Origin: Podospora pseudocomata
Taxonomy: Eukaryota > Ascomycota > Sordariomycetes > Sordariales > Podosporaceae
Assembly (NCBI RefSeq): GCF_035222375.1
Contig: NW_026946363.1
Location: 4,712,001 to 4,776,000, forward strand
DNA: 64,000 bases
Direction of reading: 5' to 3'
Made by a program: the position numbers and the translations under genes. The notes under the pieces are model-generated. The model worked only from the letters and a program-made list of their open reading frames with translations. It searched no databases and had not been told where the DNA came from. Below, in pieces: positions 33,701 to 44,712 of this stretch (position 1 is its first letter; each line of letters starts with the position of its first letter).

Positions 33701-35549
33701 TTTGTCGCCAGTGGAATCCTGGATGTAGAATTGAACCAATGTGGCTTCTGCTTTACGGCAAGCTACATATTGGTCTGAGTCTTGCGGAGGAGCGACCAAC
33801 GCCTCAAGCCTCTCATGTTGTGCTGCCGTTGCTCCGGTTCGTAGGTCATGAATCTTCAGCTTCTTCAGCCACATTCTGTGCTGTCCCATCGCCCTCTCTG
33901 CATAGTCCCATGGTGTGAAACCTCGGTGGTCCTTAGGATTTGCGCCAGCTGTTTGCCTGGGTGTCAAAGTACTGACGAGCTTTTGGATAATCGCTTCCCA
34001 TGTTGACTTTTGCTGGCCAGTACGAGAGGCTTTCATGACTGCAATGTGCAGCGGGATACGGCCATCTTTATCCGCGACGTCGACCATATTTGGGAATGCC
34101 GAAACCAGCCGCTGGACGGCTGGCTCATTGCCAGACATGACCGCTCGGTGCAGCGCGGTTAGGCCGAAGGGATCTGTCGCTGATTCGAGCTGGAACCCGC
34201 TTTCCGTGCATTCCTCGATCAATTTGGCGAGGAACCCGTCAACAATCGATCTGTCTTTTCTCAGTTGCCTCCTTTTCTTTTTCCTCTTCGATGTTATTTT
34301 CTTCCCTGGCCGTTCCGCCTCTGGAGTCACTTCGATTCCAGATATCCAGTCAGAAACACATATAAGAACGAGGCCACAACGTATGCGGTTGACAAGATAT
34401 TCATAACTTTGATCCATAGGAAATCTTCCATCCGATCTCAAGTCTCGCTTTGGGCGTGAGTGAACGGCGCTGTCGGAGAGGTCAGTGATGAAATCCAACA
34501 GATCCTAGCCAAAGTTAGCGCACGAAGGGGTAGGTAGGCTTGGACGAGAAAGTACACACCTCGTCAGGCGACAACTCTTGATAAAGCGAAGCAGTAAACA
34601 GCTCTCTTTCCAAGATCGTATGGTAAAAGTCACTAAAAGTTTCAAGCAAATTCGGTGGACCTCGTGGATCTGGGGAATCCACTAGCACGATGCTGGCAAT
34701 TTCATCCAGCACAGTCTGCTTCAAAGGGCCGACCGAATGAAGGTTAACGATAAGCTTGTGGATAATGCAACACCCAAACCCAGTTCCTATGAGGACGAGG
34801 AAATCACTGCTTGCGGATTTGTCTTTGCGAATCTTCCGTAGTTGAGTCAGAAGTCTGTCAGCTGTTTTAGCGAGAAAGTTGTCGACTTCGTCATCGGAGA
34901 TGTCGGCAAGGAAGTTCCAGGGCCAGTGAAAGTTCATTATCCGGCCCCAGCTACCAATATCACGAGGCAGCATCTTGCTGTTGTCCAAAACTCCCCTCTT
35001 TGGCATTTCAGGTGCTTGATGGGTTGGGTGGGGTGTTTTCTCTTGAAAAGTCCACGGAACCTCCCAAGCTTGTCCACTCCCGTTAACAATGACGACGTCT
35101 GCCTTGGGAATATTTGGAGGCCTTGGTTCGTGTAAGACCTCGAGTTCGTAGCCCTCAACCAACCCTAGCTCTCTGTTGATTGTCAAAGCCGAACCTTCTC
35201 CGATGAGATCTTGGCTGTCACTGGCCCCACGTTGCCCCAACTCGAAATTTTTCTGTTCTTTCTCAATGGGCTCGGACGACCTCTGAGTAATTTCATTCCG
35301 ACATCTTAAAGCTTCAACGCCCGAGTCCTCCGTTATACGGATGGACTCTGTCATGGCTTGTTGTTCAGCGGATGTGGCCCTGCCGGTGATGGTAGCATCA
35401 GAAGTAACAGCAACGGCATCGATGCTTATTCCTGGGTTCTGGCTCCTCTTTGAAAATTCGATGTTGATGGACTTTTCTGGCTCTTCGTTTGGATGGAGCT
35501 CTACTACCAGGGAGGAAGCCATCCCATCGTGACTGTCTGAGGATGTCAT
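30797..35549 (-). CDS. ankyrin-repeat CorA-like membrane protein with hydrolase-like N-terminus
   Basis: One long multi-exon gene, about 1300 residues. Firm exons include 35549-34560, 34504-33560, 33505-33491 (5 codons) and 33429-33372; the rest follow to 30797. The N-terminal ~330 residues end in a degenerate alpha/beta-hydrolase-like segment (FLVLIGTGFGCCIIHKL, SIVLVDSPDPRGPPNLLE) without the usual GxSxG serine. Ankyrin repeats follow (DPFGLTALHRAVMSGNEPAV, DKDGRIPLHIAVM). Then comes the CorA-type soluble domain (RRTLDQFTYRTLESTQERD, MVDQLWLWILDD), coiled coil, TM1 (ITLVFTLVTLFFLPLSFMAS) and TM2 (GISFAVIFPLIFIAF). No Gly-Met-Asn is seen. The join after 33372 is unresolved and may hide an indel. 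Such modular fungal proteins are usually linked by inference to recognition or stress signalling at membranes. Confidence 0.75.
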
Positions 35550-36341
35550 GTTGCTGACGAAAACTATGCGGCCAACTCAATAGCGGCAAGAATAAAACCT
35601 CATCAACCTGAGTTCGTGAGGGAAAATAACTTGATCGAGAAGACCAAAACAGACGAGAAGCATGCAATATAAGAGCAAAGCGTACCTATAACAAACCCAT
35701 TAGGCGGAGGATTACAGCCCATGGAATGATCGTTCCATCAGATCATTGTAACTCGGGACCGTCCTGGCGGGAGATCCGCCTTTCCCCTGTCAGATTCGGA
35801 AGCCCGTACGCAACCTTCTGTTCATCCAGGTTTTGATCTCACCCCAATGGCGGCTTTCAAATGCATAATGCATGCATGCATTGACAGCTAGGTAGTCAGA
35901 CAATTGGCATTCAAGCTCCATGTTGGAACAGTTTTTGGGTTCTGAAAGCGTGGGGTCCCACTTCATGGAGATGACCCGACAGCTGTCAGTGGCTGACAAG
36001 AAAGAAATCCCAACACACCCCTGTTATTATTCTGTCCATAACGCGGGTAGCATTTTTACCCCCACACCCACTAGGCCTCAGTGTTGAGGAATAATAATCT
36101 TTAGCCAATAAGAGAAGAACAATCCAATTCATGTTATGCTCCAAGAATTGTGGCTTCGAGACATGACGTTGTGCTACATGACTGGTATGAACTCCTCATT
36201 TCCTGGCTGTGCCGTCAATGGCACCAGAGCGAATGCTCATTTTTTTTTTTGCTTCCACGTCACAACACAGTTGCTTCTTCGCGCATTCAAGTTCATCCTG
36301 TTCAGATAGTTGGATCACAAACAAGTTATTACCATCGTGCT
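35550..36341. other. intergenic
   Basis: Promoter side of the ankyrin-CorA gene and 3' end of the next gene. Nothing else is recognised. Confidence 0.5.
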
Positions 36342-37723
36342 CTAAGCCCGGCTCCCTTCCACCCACTCCGGCACAACCCTCTTCAAAAACTTCATAAACT
36401 TCCACATCCCCACCGCATACTCTCTCTCCCCCTCCGGCGTATCAACCTCCTCCGGGAATGCAATACCCGCTCCAAACAACCCAATCGGCTTCTTTTCCCC
36501 ATCCTCCGCATAGAAAGCCCCTGTCCTCGCATCCTTCCCCAGCTTCACGACCTCTTTCCCATCCCCTACCCTCACCTCAGGAATGGGAGCTGGGATATAC
36601 CCTACAGCCTGCACCACCCCTTGGCAATCTTTCAACTCCTTCTCTAGCAATGCCCATTCCTTTTCTTTCCCTTCCGAGCAGTCGATTCGTGTGATGAATT
36701 TGCCTGCGTCGCTATTGAGTAACACGTCCCCGTCAAGTTGTGTTCTTCCAAACTCTGCAGCTTTGCCCTTCAAGCCCGTGTTGTCGTATTGGATGTAGCC
36801 GTCTTTTTGGACGGCATATCGGAGGGTGGGGTGACGGGTGAACCATTTGATCTTGAGTAATGGGTGGCTTGTGGTTGTGAGTTTGTAGAGGTTCATCAGC
36901 ACCAGGATGGCAGAGTGGGAGCCGCCTATTACGCCGATGGTGAAAGGTTGGTCGCGGGGGATGGTGGTGGATAGGATGGATGGGGTGAGAGCTGTGTCGA
37001 GGGGTATCGTTGGTGGACTGGAGGGTGGGAGGGGAGTGGTGGATGGGAAAGCGCCTGTGCAGTAGACTACCAGTGGGCTTGTGGTTAATGATGATTCGGA
37101 GGTCGTGGTGAGAGTCCAGCGTTTGGACTGGGGGTCGAGATGAGCCGAGTTAGCTTTTCCCTCCACGGTATGGATTCGGGGGTGTTGCCTCAACCCGGCA
37201 GTGAGTAAGTTGAGCATATCGCCTGCGTAGCTGAGAGAGCAGGTCCCGCTTTGAGGGAGCTTCTCAAGGGCCGTGATGGCATTTGGTTTGTGTGCTGTGT
37301 TGAGAATGTGTTGAAATGGCTTCAAAGCTTCGGCATAGTCAACAAAGAGCTTTACCGCAGTGTTACTGACTTTGAGTTAGTTTGATGAGTCAAGCTAGCA
37401 TTTGATGAGAATAAGAGGTAGACCTACCCGGGCACTTCGCGATAAAATTTATTGATTCTTCCCCCTTGGAACTGCTCATCTACCCACACAATTTTCCCAT
37501 CGTCTTTGATCTGTTCCAGGAGATTTCCCACAACCGCAATCCCAGCGGGGCCGGCGCCAACCACAACGGCCGCCGCATCTTTTGGTGTTGCATTCTGGCG
37601 GAATTGCCGTACCAACTGACCCGCGGGAAAGGAGGATATTGTGCGTTGACGAAATTGCCTAATCAGCACTGAGCGTGCAGTGAAGCTGCCGCTGCAGCCT
37701 GGAAATATCCTCACAGCATGCAT
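36342..37723 (-). CDS. FAD/NAD(P)-binding lysine/ornithine N-monooxygenase-like protein
   Basis: Two exons (37723-37428, 37365-36342) give 439 residues. The N-terminus is basic and Ser/Arg-rich ([18 protein letters not shown]) and may target mitochondria. A dinucleotide-binding motif [16 protein letters not shown] lies at about residue 53, followed by [20 protein letters not shown], as in SidA/IucD-type monooxygenases. A second nucleotide-binding motif is [14 protein letters not shown]. The C-terminal part ends [13 protein letters not shown] then [13 protein letters not shown], usual for this fold. It would hydroxylate an amine using NADPH and FAD, but no siderophore or other cluster lies beside it, so the substrate is unknown. 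The plus strand switches from C-rich (36.35-36.68 kb) to G-rich (36.78-37.06 kb) inside the gene. Confidence 0.8.
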
Positions 37724-38902
37724 TTTGATTGTTGGTTGAAAATGACTCGGAAGGTATAAAGCAACACGGTGAGTCGGAAATCGGCAGCGGTCAACAAACA
37801 AACCCCCTTTGAGCGTCCCACTTTTATTCGCAAGATTCTCCGATTCAACTCCGAAGTAGGCCCGGGTGACTCAAAAGCTGATGCCCTTTCTTTTTTTCCA
37901 AGTCCAAATGCTTTGAATTCTGTCTTTCGAATAGAAAGCTAAAATTGCGCCATTCTCACACGTCAATTACAATCAGATCACCGCGAAGAACAAGTGCCCA
38001 CTTATATGATGCTTTATTACGACGGCTAAACAGGGTTATTCACGGCTCGGGTGTTACGGAGATCCGCCCCGATCCTGCTCCGTAGGGGTGGGGCCGTGTT
38101 TCGGCCCAACCCGCATGAAACAGCAACGTCAGCCGGTAACTGTCGGTCCACTTTGATCGGTTCGGGCCTGCTTCTGTGCTTCAAGATGCCTAGAGTTCGT
38201 GGTCAGCTACATTATGGCTTGGCCACACAGTTCAACTATTGTGTACCTTGGTAAGCCAAGAGATAATGATGTGCTGGTTGCGCTGAAAAATACTAACTAA
38301 TGGCAATCACTATACGGAAAATGGAAATTCCTCAGCTGTTAGGTGTCAGAGCAGTCAAAGATACCTGAAGACATTTGATGGTAACAAAAAAGCTTTAAAT
38401 TTATATCAATAACCCTCCGACAGACTTAAGGCATATTGTGATAGTCGAGGGACGGTAAAGACAGTTAAAAGGTATGATAATAACCTTGAAGCTAATAATG
38501 TGTTGTTGCGGCGGCCTCGACTTTTCTGCTTAGGTACGGCAAGAAATGATAAAAAGTTCAAAGGAGTCATGAAGTCGGAGGAATTTCAATGCTGATCAAT
38601 TCGAATATCCAAAAACTCATTGACCTTATCTCTCCTATAAAGCCTCCTACTAATAAAAGTCCGTCGCAAGATATTAGAAAAGCTACCGGCCAAAGAAAAG
38701 GAAAGGAAATTTATCAGACATCTTGGGTAGGTAGTAGACAAGAGAGAAAAATAAAAAATAGTAACGAAACAACCCTATATGCAAGATGAAGCATGACCTT
38801 CCAGGTTATTTGTTGGCATTGATATGGGCCTAGGGCTGGGTACAGGCATAGGAGACAGGTAAAAGATTGAATTGTTTAGATAAAGAAGAGAAGAAAAGAA
38901 CA
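37724..38902. other. intergenic
   Basis: No gene. Short frames only; sequence becomes A-rich towards the AAAAG repeat. Confidence 0.5.
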
Positions 38903-39019
38903 GAAAAGAAAAGAAAAGAAAAGAAAAGAAAAGAAAAGAAAAGAAAAGAAAAGAAAAGAAAAGAAAAGAAAAGAAAAGAAAAGAAAAGAAAAGAAAAGAA
39001 AAGAAAAGAAAAGAAAAGG
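38903..39019. repeat. AAAAG pentanucleotide repeat
   Basis: About 23 perfect GAAAA units with impure edges on both sides (from about 38884 to 39030). The purine strand is the plus strand. Its Lys/Glu/Arg-only translation is not a gene. Confidence 0.95.
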
Positions 39020-39232
39020 AAAAGGAAATACACTGCCCACGACGTCATCTTGTACCCATCAAACCCTCCGGAATTCCCCTACAAAGCGCGTGAATATCCA
39101 CCAAAATTGCTCGAACTTCCTCGTATCCTATTTAACCTCTCTGCCTCTCATGTCGCCCAGAAAAGAAGCCCCAGCCCGGATATCATCCCATGACAGGCAT
39201 CATCACACCGAGTCTCGCTGTTAGTGCGTCTT
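39020..39232. other. spacer after the repeat
   Basis: Nothing recognised. Confidence 0.4.
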
Positions 39233-41417
39233 TCATTGGTTTGCTTCTGATTCTACGACCCATTCGGACTGGAAATACATTGTTAGCAGAGCGAGGACAG
39301 GGCGGAGAGTATAGCCGTGACAAACCTCTATTTTACTTCGAAGAAGCGTATGATTCCCAGGAATGATATTGCCTTGGTATTCAACTTGAAATTGCATGTT
39401 CCCTGAAGGCTCGACTGACAACCGAATCTTGTACTGGCACACGTAGTATTTCGTTATTGGAAGAGGCCAGGACCGCGTTTTCTTGAGGATTGACCCTCGA
39501 ACTTGGTTCAGGTCAACCTCTATCTCATACAACGCTTCGGCCATCGCTAGCAATTTGTCAACACTGCCATAGCACTCAACAAATAGGTAGCTAGGTAAGG
39601 TGCAGAACACTCACAGGTTGGCATGCTCGGGGGCAGCCAGCGAGCTTCAATTCGCGAAACCACGATGATGTCTTTCCACTGGAGAGGGTGATCCAGGTCT
39701 TCACGTCGTTCAACTTCAACCTCGAATTGTTTTCCGTGGTCGATGATGGTATCTCTCTTGAGTATCCAACGAATCTGATCAAGAACATAGTCCTTGCGGT
39801 CTAACTCATCGGTACGCTTGACCTCACCGAAGTGCTTTTTTTGGAATATGGCAGAGAGGTGACCAGACCATAGCTAGCTCGTGCAATGCGTTTTCGAAGA
39901 ATTCCTTGTGCTTGCTCAAGCAATAAACCCCGGACAACAACAAGCTGTGGATCGTCAATCCTTGGGAGTTGGGTTTCTCCTTTGCGCAAAGCCCTTGTAG
40001 TCGAACGGTCGATGTGCTCTTTGACTTTGTTAAAAACGTAGGTGGAGCTACATTAGCCCCCTGAAAGGATGATGTATTGCTACCAGGCAGGTTTATTAGC
40101 AATAGACGTAACACTCGAGTATAAATAGCGTCTCACCACCGTCTCCTGAAACTTGCCCACAACTTCATCTAATGTACGCAGTATTATGGCGACTTGTTCA
40201 TCGAATAGCCCCTAAAACTCCTCCCTTTACACATCTAGAATCAGCACCAGTGTTTTCCGTGGACCATGTTGACAGATAAAAGAAAGTACCCGAAGGTGTT
40301 GCTTAGTTCGTGAACTTCATAGCGCCACCCTCTATGTTTAGACCCTCACGGCGAATGTTTGGGTTTAAGCCGGGAACCTCAATCTTGTAATTTCTGTCAT
40401 AAACTGGCTCTCCAAACCTGTGCTTCACCGTTCGATATTGGCAACTCTGCGATAGTGACAAAAGCTTGTTGAGCGGAAGCTTCGACTGTTCTTCTGGATG
40501 AGCCTTGAGCCGAATATCAATTAACCGCTGAAACTCCAAGTCAATCAACCTGGAGCCGACAACAATTCCTGTCACAGATTGGATCTGTTTCATGACCGGT
40601 GGTTTCGTTTTAGTAGCCCTGACAAGCGCAAGGTCAGTGGTGCCGCCCCCAGCGTCAATGGATAGAAGAGTGTCCCCGTTTTTGAAATGCAGCAGCGGCG
40701 AACCAGTGTTGCCGAGTGTTGCCACTGCGGCTGCCTCGGCTTCCGTCAAACCCAACATTACCCTATGCCTTTGAGCCGACCCAAACCCAGCATCTTTGAC
40801 GATCTTTAGAAAGTCATCCAAAATCTCTTGTCCTCCAACCCCTTCCCATATTGTTGGCACGCTGAAGACGAACTCAACTGAGAGATTATCACAGTCCTTT
40901 GCATTGTCCAAGCGGAGCGTGTCAGAGATACTTTTCTTCACGTGACAATAAACATGGCTCAAGTAGTCGCAAACGAGGAGGTGAACTTCCTTCATAGTTG
41001 CAGGAGCCCATGAGAAATTTTGCCCAATGGTCTCCTTGTGGTAGTCGGAGTCGAGGCAAATTTTGAGGTATCTCCATTTGTCGTTCTCACTCATATCCTC
41101 TTCCGCAGTCTCGGCAGAGTCCTCGCATTGGAAACCCCACTTGCGTACGCCCTGACCGTTAGGCTGTTTAAAAAGTTTCTTGGAGAGAACAGATGGAACT
41201 TTCCGTTAGCGTCTTTCGCTGTACCCGGGCCAGTCGCTGATGATTTGGTGGGGGGAATTTGGCTCCTTCACCAGCTGCCATCCGACTCCTGTTTAGACGT
41301 TAGAGGCCCTCGTTGATTCTGAAAGCAAGGGTTTGCGGGGAACATGAACTAACCAGTGAATGTGGTGCCATAGTCAACTGCAACCGTTATATCAGGCAAG
41401 TCTCTGTTTGCTGCCAT
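39233..41417 (-). pseudogene. Hsp70-like ATPase gene, broken
   Basis: The minus strand encodes a divergent actin/Hsp70-fold ATPase of the fungal Hsp70-like (HspA12-type) group. It starts ATVAVDYGTTFTG-like (VAVDYGTTFTG), continues VGWQLVKEPNSPHQIISDWPG, and holds phosphate and adenosine motifs VEFVFSVPTIWEG, LLSIDAGGGTTDLALV and YIILSGG. The C-terminal half continues to LPPSMPT and then ILKKTRSWPLPITKYYV. The frame is interrupted several times: TAA near 41199 (ERR/RKVPS), TAA after MKFTN near 40303, TAG within EEF/GLFDEQ, TAA after LSGG, and a frame change at the A-run near 39838. The central part (263 codons) is open. It is therefore no longer able to make the full protein. It is convergent with nothing and divergent from the gene at 41754. 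Confidence 0.75.
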
Positions 41418-41753
41418 AGCTACCTGATGAAAGCTGCAAGGACAATGATGCAATGATGCTCTGGGCTTTGACTGTGCGGCGAAAGAATATTACAGCTGGG
41501 TAAAAGCAACTGAATGAATTGATGGAGGTTGAGGATAAAAAGGTTTGTTTACAATAAAAGGATAATAAAACACCAACGACAAGTATGACAAAAGATGCAC
41601 AATCGATTCCTATCCAACGGGTTTCTGTTCTTTTTGACCTCAGTATGTGACTATAGGAACCCGGGCTCCCCATCAACCAGCGGCTCGGTCCAGCCCAATC
41701 AGAGGTGCAGATGAAAAAAGAGCATGTCTTTGTAGGCCTGACTGAAGCCATCT

Positions 41754-43178
41754 TTGATCCCGATTATAGGGAGCTCTACGCAAACTCCATCTTGTCTTAG
41801 TGCCATCTTCAATGCCTCTTCCGCTGCAAATGTCACAGCGCATCTTCTAGTTCAAACTCCCATAACTCTATCGCCAACAGCTCAGAACGCAGTTCCGCCT
41901 GTGACTGTAACATGCATATACCCAATCGTTTATGGGTCGAACCTTGGAAATACGAACTCAATATCCGACGCGATAACATCAATAGCATCGACGGCGCCTA
42001 CAACAAACCAATCGACTGCTTCCTTGATTGCTACCAGCACGATATCGACGGATTCCAAAACCGATCCAACATCATCAACGGTCCCCAACAACTCTTTCAA
42101 CCGCGCAATCGGGCGACCGTCAAGTGCAGAAATCATTGGTATTGCGCTGGGAAGCTTTGGCGCTGGGCTCTCTCTCGCAGGTTTCGTGTGGGGGGTTTTT
42201 TTTTTTTTTTGAGACGGAAACAAAGATCGAAGCCTGATAATCATCCAATTCTTCCCGACAAAGCAACCCCCGAGACTCCAGTTTCTTTCCCCAGGCCACT
42301 CGAGGGGAAAACCACACATTCTTCGGTTCTTGCCTCAGGCCGCTCGCCTGGTCTCGCACTTCACAGTTACCTGCTGGATGGCCCAGGGGACAGCGAGATT
42401 GGCTCCGAGTTCAATGATCTTGGATTTCTGTTGAAGAGCCATGTTGATGATTGCTACCATCGAAAGCCTGTGTCCTATGGCCTTGTTTCTATCAAGCAGT
42501 CACTCGAAGGGCTGGGTTTGGACGAGTGGACCCAGGAACAAATCGCCAAATCGGCTTTGGATCCCAGACAGCGCCATGCGGCCATTCGAAGCTTCATGTC
42601 ACGCGTCATTTTTTCTGCCCTTGATATCCAAAGCATCTCTGGACATTCTTTGCTTCCTCCCGAGGTCGTGGCATTCGTCAAGGCATTGCCTCCTACAGTG
42701 AAATCTCAAAGCCTAAGGTCACCAAGTAGGTTCCGAGTCGCCCGCAGATGATTCAGACAGAAGCTAACTGATGCCAGCGACCCAAGTGTTGGACATGTGG
42801 CGTCGATGTTCTGCTTTCCTCCTTCATGAGGACAGACAAGAAAGGACACTCTTGCCTCCCCCACAAGGCAGCCAATGGCAAGTGAAGGAACTGCAAAGGG
42901 CCCTTGATAAGTTCTTGGTGCATTTCCTTGATGAGCACACCCAGGTTCGACAGAATCAAGGCGAGGATTTGAATGCAGTCATTCAAGAGTTTGTCAAGTT
43001 TGGCTACGTGGTCTTTTCCCACTCTTGTAGTTGGCGATATTCATTTGAAGCAGAGCACACGTGCTCGTCAAAAGGAATTGTGATGATGCCTGGACTTGAA
43101 AGGTTAACACGTCGGAATGGCGAAGTACTAGAAAAGCCCCTGGTGATGGTTCCACCCCTGTTTGAGAACACTCACTAA
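41754..43178 (+). CDS. single-pass membrane protein with conserved cytosolic domain, frame offset at T15 tract
   Basis: The N-terminal part is Ser/Thr/Asn-rich (TPTTNQSTASLIATSTIST), consistent with a glycosylated extracellular stalk. One membrane segment follows (EIIGIALGSFGAGLSLAGF). It ends in a 15-T tract (42196-42210), after which the frame is off by one. Downstream the cytosolic domain is open: basic stop-transfer RRKQRSK, then LDEWTQEQIAKSALDPRQRH and VIFSALDIQSISGHSLLPPE. An intron (42726-42777) leads to LDMWRRCSAFLLHED and FVKFGYVVFSHSCSWRYSF. The cytosolic domain is a widespread fungal family of unknown function that I recognise by pattern only. The offset could be a real lesion, length variation of the tract, or a sequencing error. 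No ATG opens the first exon in frame, so a 5' exon with a signal peptide is missing from the model. Confidence 0.6.
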
Positions 43179-44245
43179 CTGGCAACTACTTCTTCTTGAC
43201 CCTGAATATTCCTGTTCATTTCACTCTCAACTTTCAGTTCGATAATTGCTCTTTTGTATATATATATTATTTAATTTGACGTTTTCTTCTACACAAATGA
43301 AGCGTCTGCTTGTAATTGAGGCACACACTCCCTCTGATGCAATGAAGACTCATCAAACAGTGCATGTTGTACCTCCACAAAATTGGACGATATCGGAGGG
43401 ACTTTTGACCATGCTTCAAACTACACATATCCGATCAAATCAACGCTCCAGGTTTGGTGGCCTTAATGGGGCACAAACTTGCCTAGGATAGGGTAGGATG
43501 GAAGTTAAGGTACCCCATGTGCCCAGTACTTGTACAAAGGTGGAATCAGGCTCCGCTTACTCGATAGCAAGTGGCACAACACCAGTCCCTTTGAAATCCA
43601 ACGTTAGCCTAGAAGATGACCATTTTGCTTGGCTATCGGTTCTTTACAAACAAGCCGTCACAATGTCGCAGTTAGCTGGACAGGACTCAAGCTTCAATAT
43701 TGCTCCTCTTCTGGTCCTTTTAATCAGGAACAGACTCACACCAACCATAAAGTCCTTAACCCAACAAGGTACCAATCGCAGTTGTTGCCAAGAACCTTAA
43801 GCTGGTCTCATGTGCAACGAACGATTTGCCTTTATTGGTGTTCGCTGGTTGGATAGGTAGTCTGGGTTCCAAAGACACTCCGGTCAAGCCACGGCGCATA
43901 TCTTAGGCACCCAGTTCACAGTGCCGCGAAAAGTCCCGCCAAGGGGTGGATGTTTGCCCCACCTAAGACATACTGGCAATGTGCTTGTTCTTCTGCTCAG
44001 AGCCTTATCCAAGGTTCGATAGTGCCGTGTCCAACCCGATGGCTTCAACCACTGGAGACTCCCCTTCCGTAAACACGACCCACTCCAAAAACATTAGCTC
44101 ATGATGACAAGATGAATTCAACGCAGTATTCCTAGAAAATAGGCATTATTTCATCCCCGATGTTCGTTCCCCACGTTTTGTTTGCCCCCTTTTCAAATCT
44201 CCACTTACCCCTTTCCAATCTCCACTTTCCCCCTGAACATCCACC
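43179..44245. other. intergenic
   Basis: No gene. Short frames at 43246-43856 lack motifs. Confidence 0.45.
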
Positions 44246-44614
44246 ATGACAAACACCTCTAACCCTCTCTCTCAGATCCTCTATGTCCCCAGTCCCAAAG
44301 AATAGACCCTCGCTTTTCCTGACAAAATCCAGCACTGCAAAGCCTACCAATCTGTCTCCCTACAAAAATACACGCGTTCTAATGATGAGTGACTCCACCT
44401 CCGGACACGATCTGTCCATCTCTTTGTTACCCGTGGCGGCATACCCCCTGAACATCTCCCCTCCGACTGGAACGGTACCCTACCACTCGATTACATCGTC
44501 TAGAAGCCAACAATCTCCTCTTATCACCCTAATACCAACAAAATCACCTTCTGTGACGACACCCACCTCGACCAATACAACATAGACGTGGTGGGTTACT
44601 GCACTGGCTATTAA
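44246..44614 (+). pseudogene. possible relic of a small protein gene
   Basis: A single 123-codon frame from an ATG to a TAA keeps a protein-like composition but has three internal stops. Its end reads TFCDD-like (KITFCDDTHLDQYNIDVVGY) after the segment GGIPPEHLPSDWNGTLPLDY. The composition on either side of the stops, and the absence of an alternative frame, suggest a decayed gene. The family is not recognised; chance is possible. Confidence 0.35.
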
Positions 44615-44712
44615 CCTTCCCTTTCCTTCTGACACCACCTGGCTTATGGCCACATAACAAGCGCTCGAACCAAATTAAAAAAGCTTGGTATTGAATTGGG
44701 TTCTATCTAACG

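Noticed and set aside
38884-39030. Lys/Glu-only ORFs on both strands
   Set aside because: Translation of the AAAAG microsatellite, not a gene.
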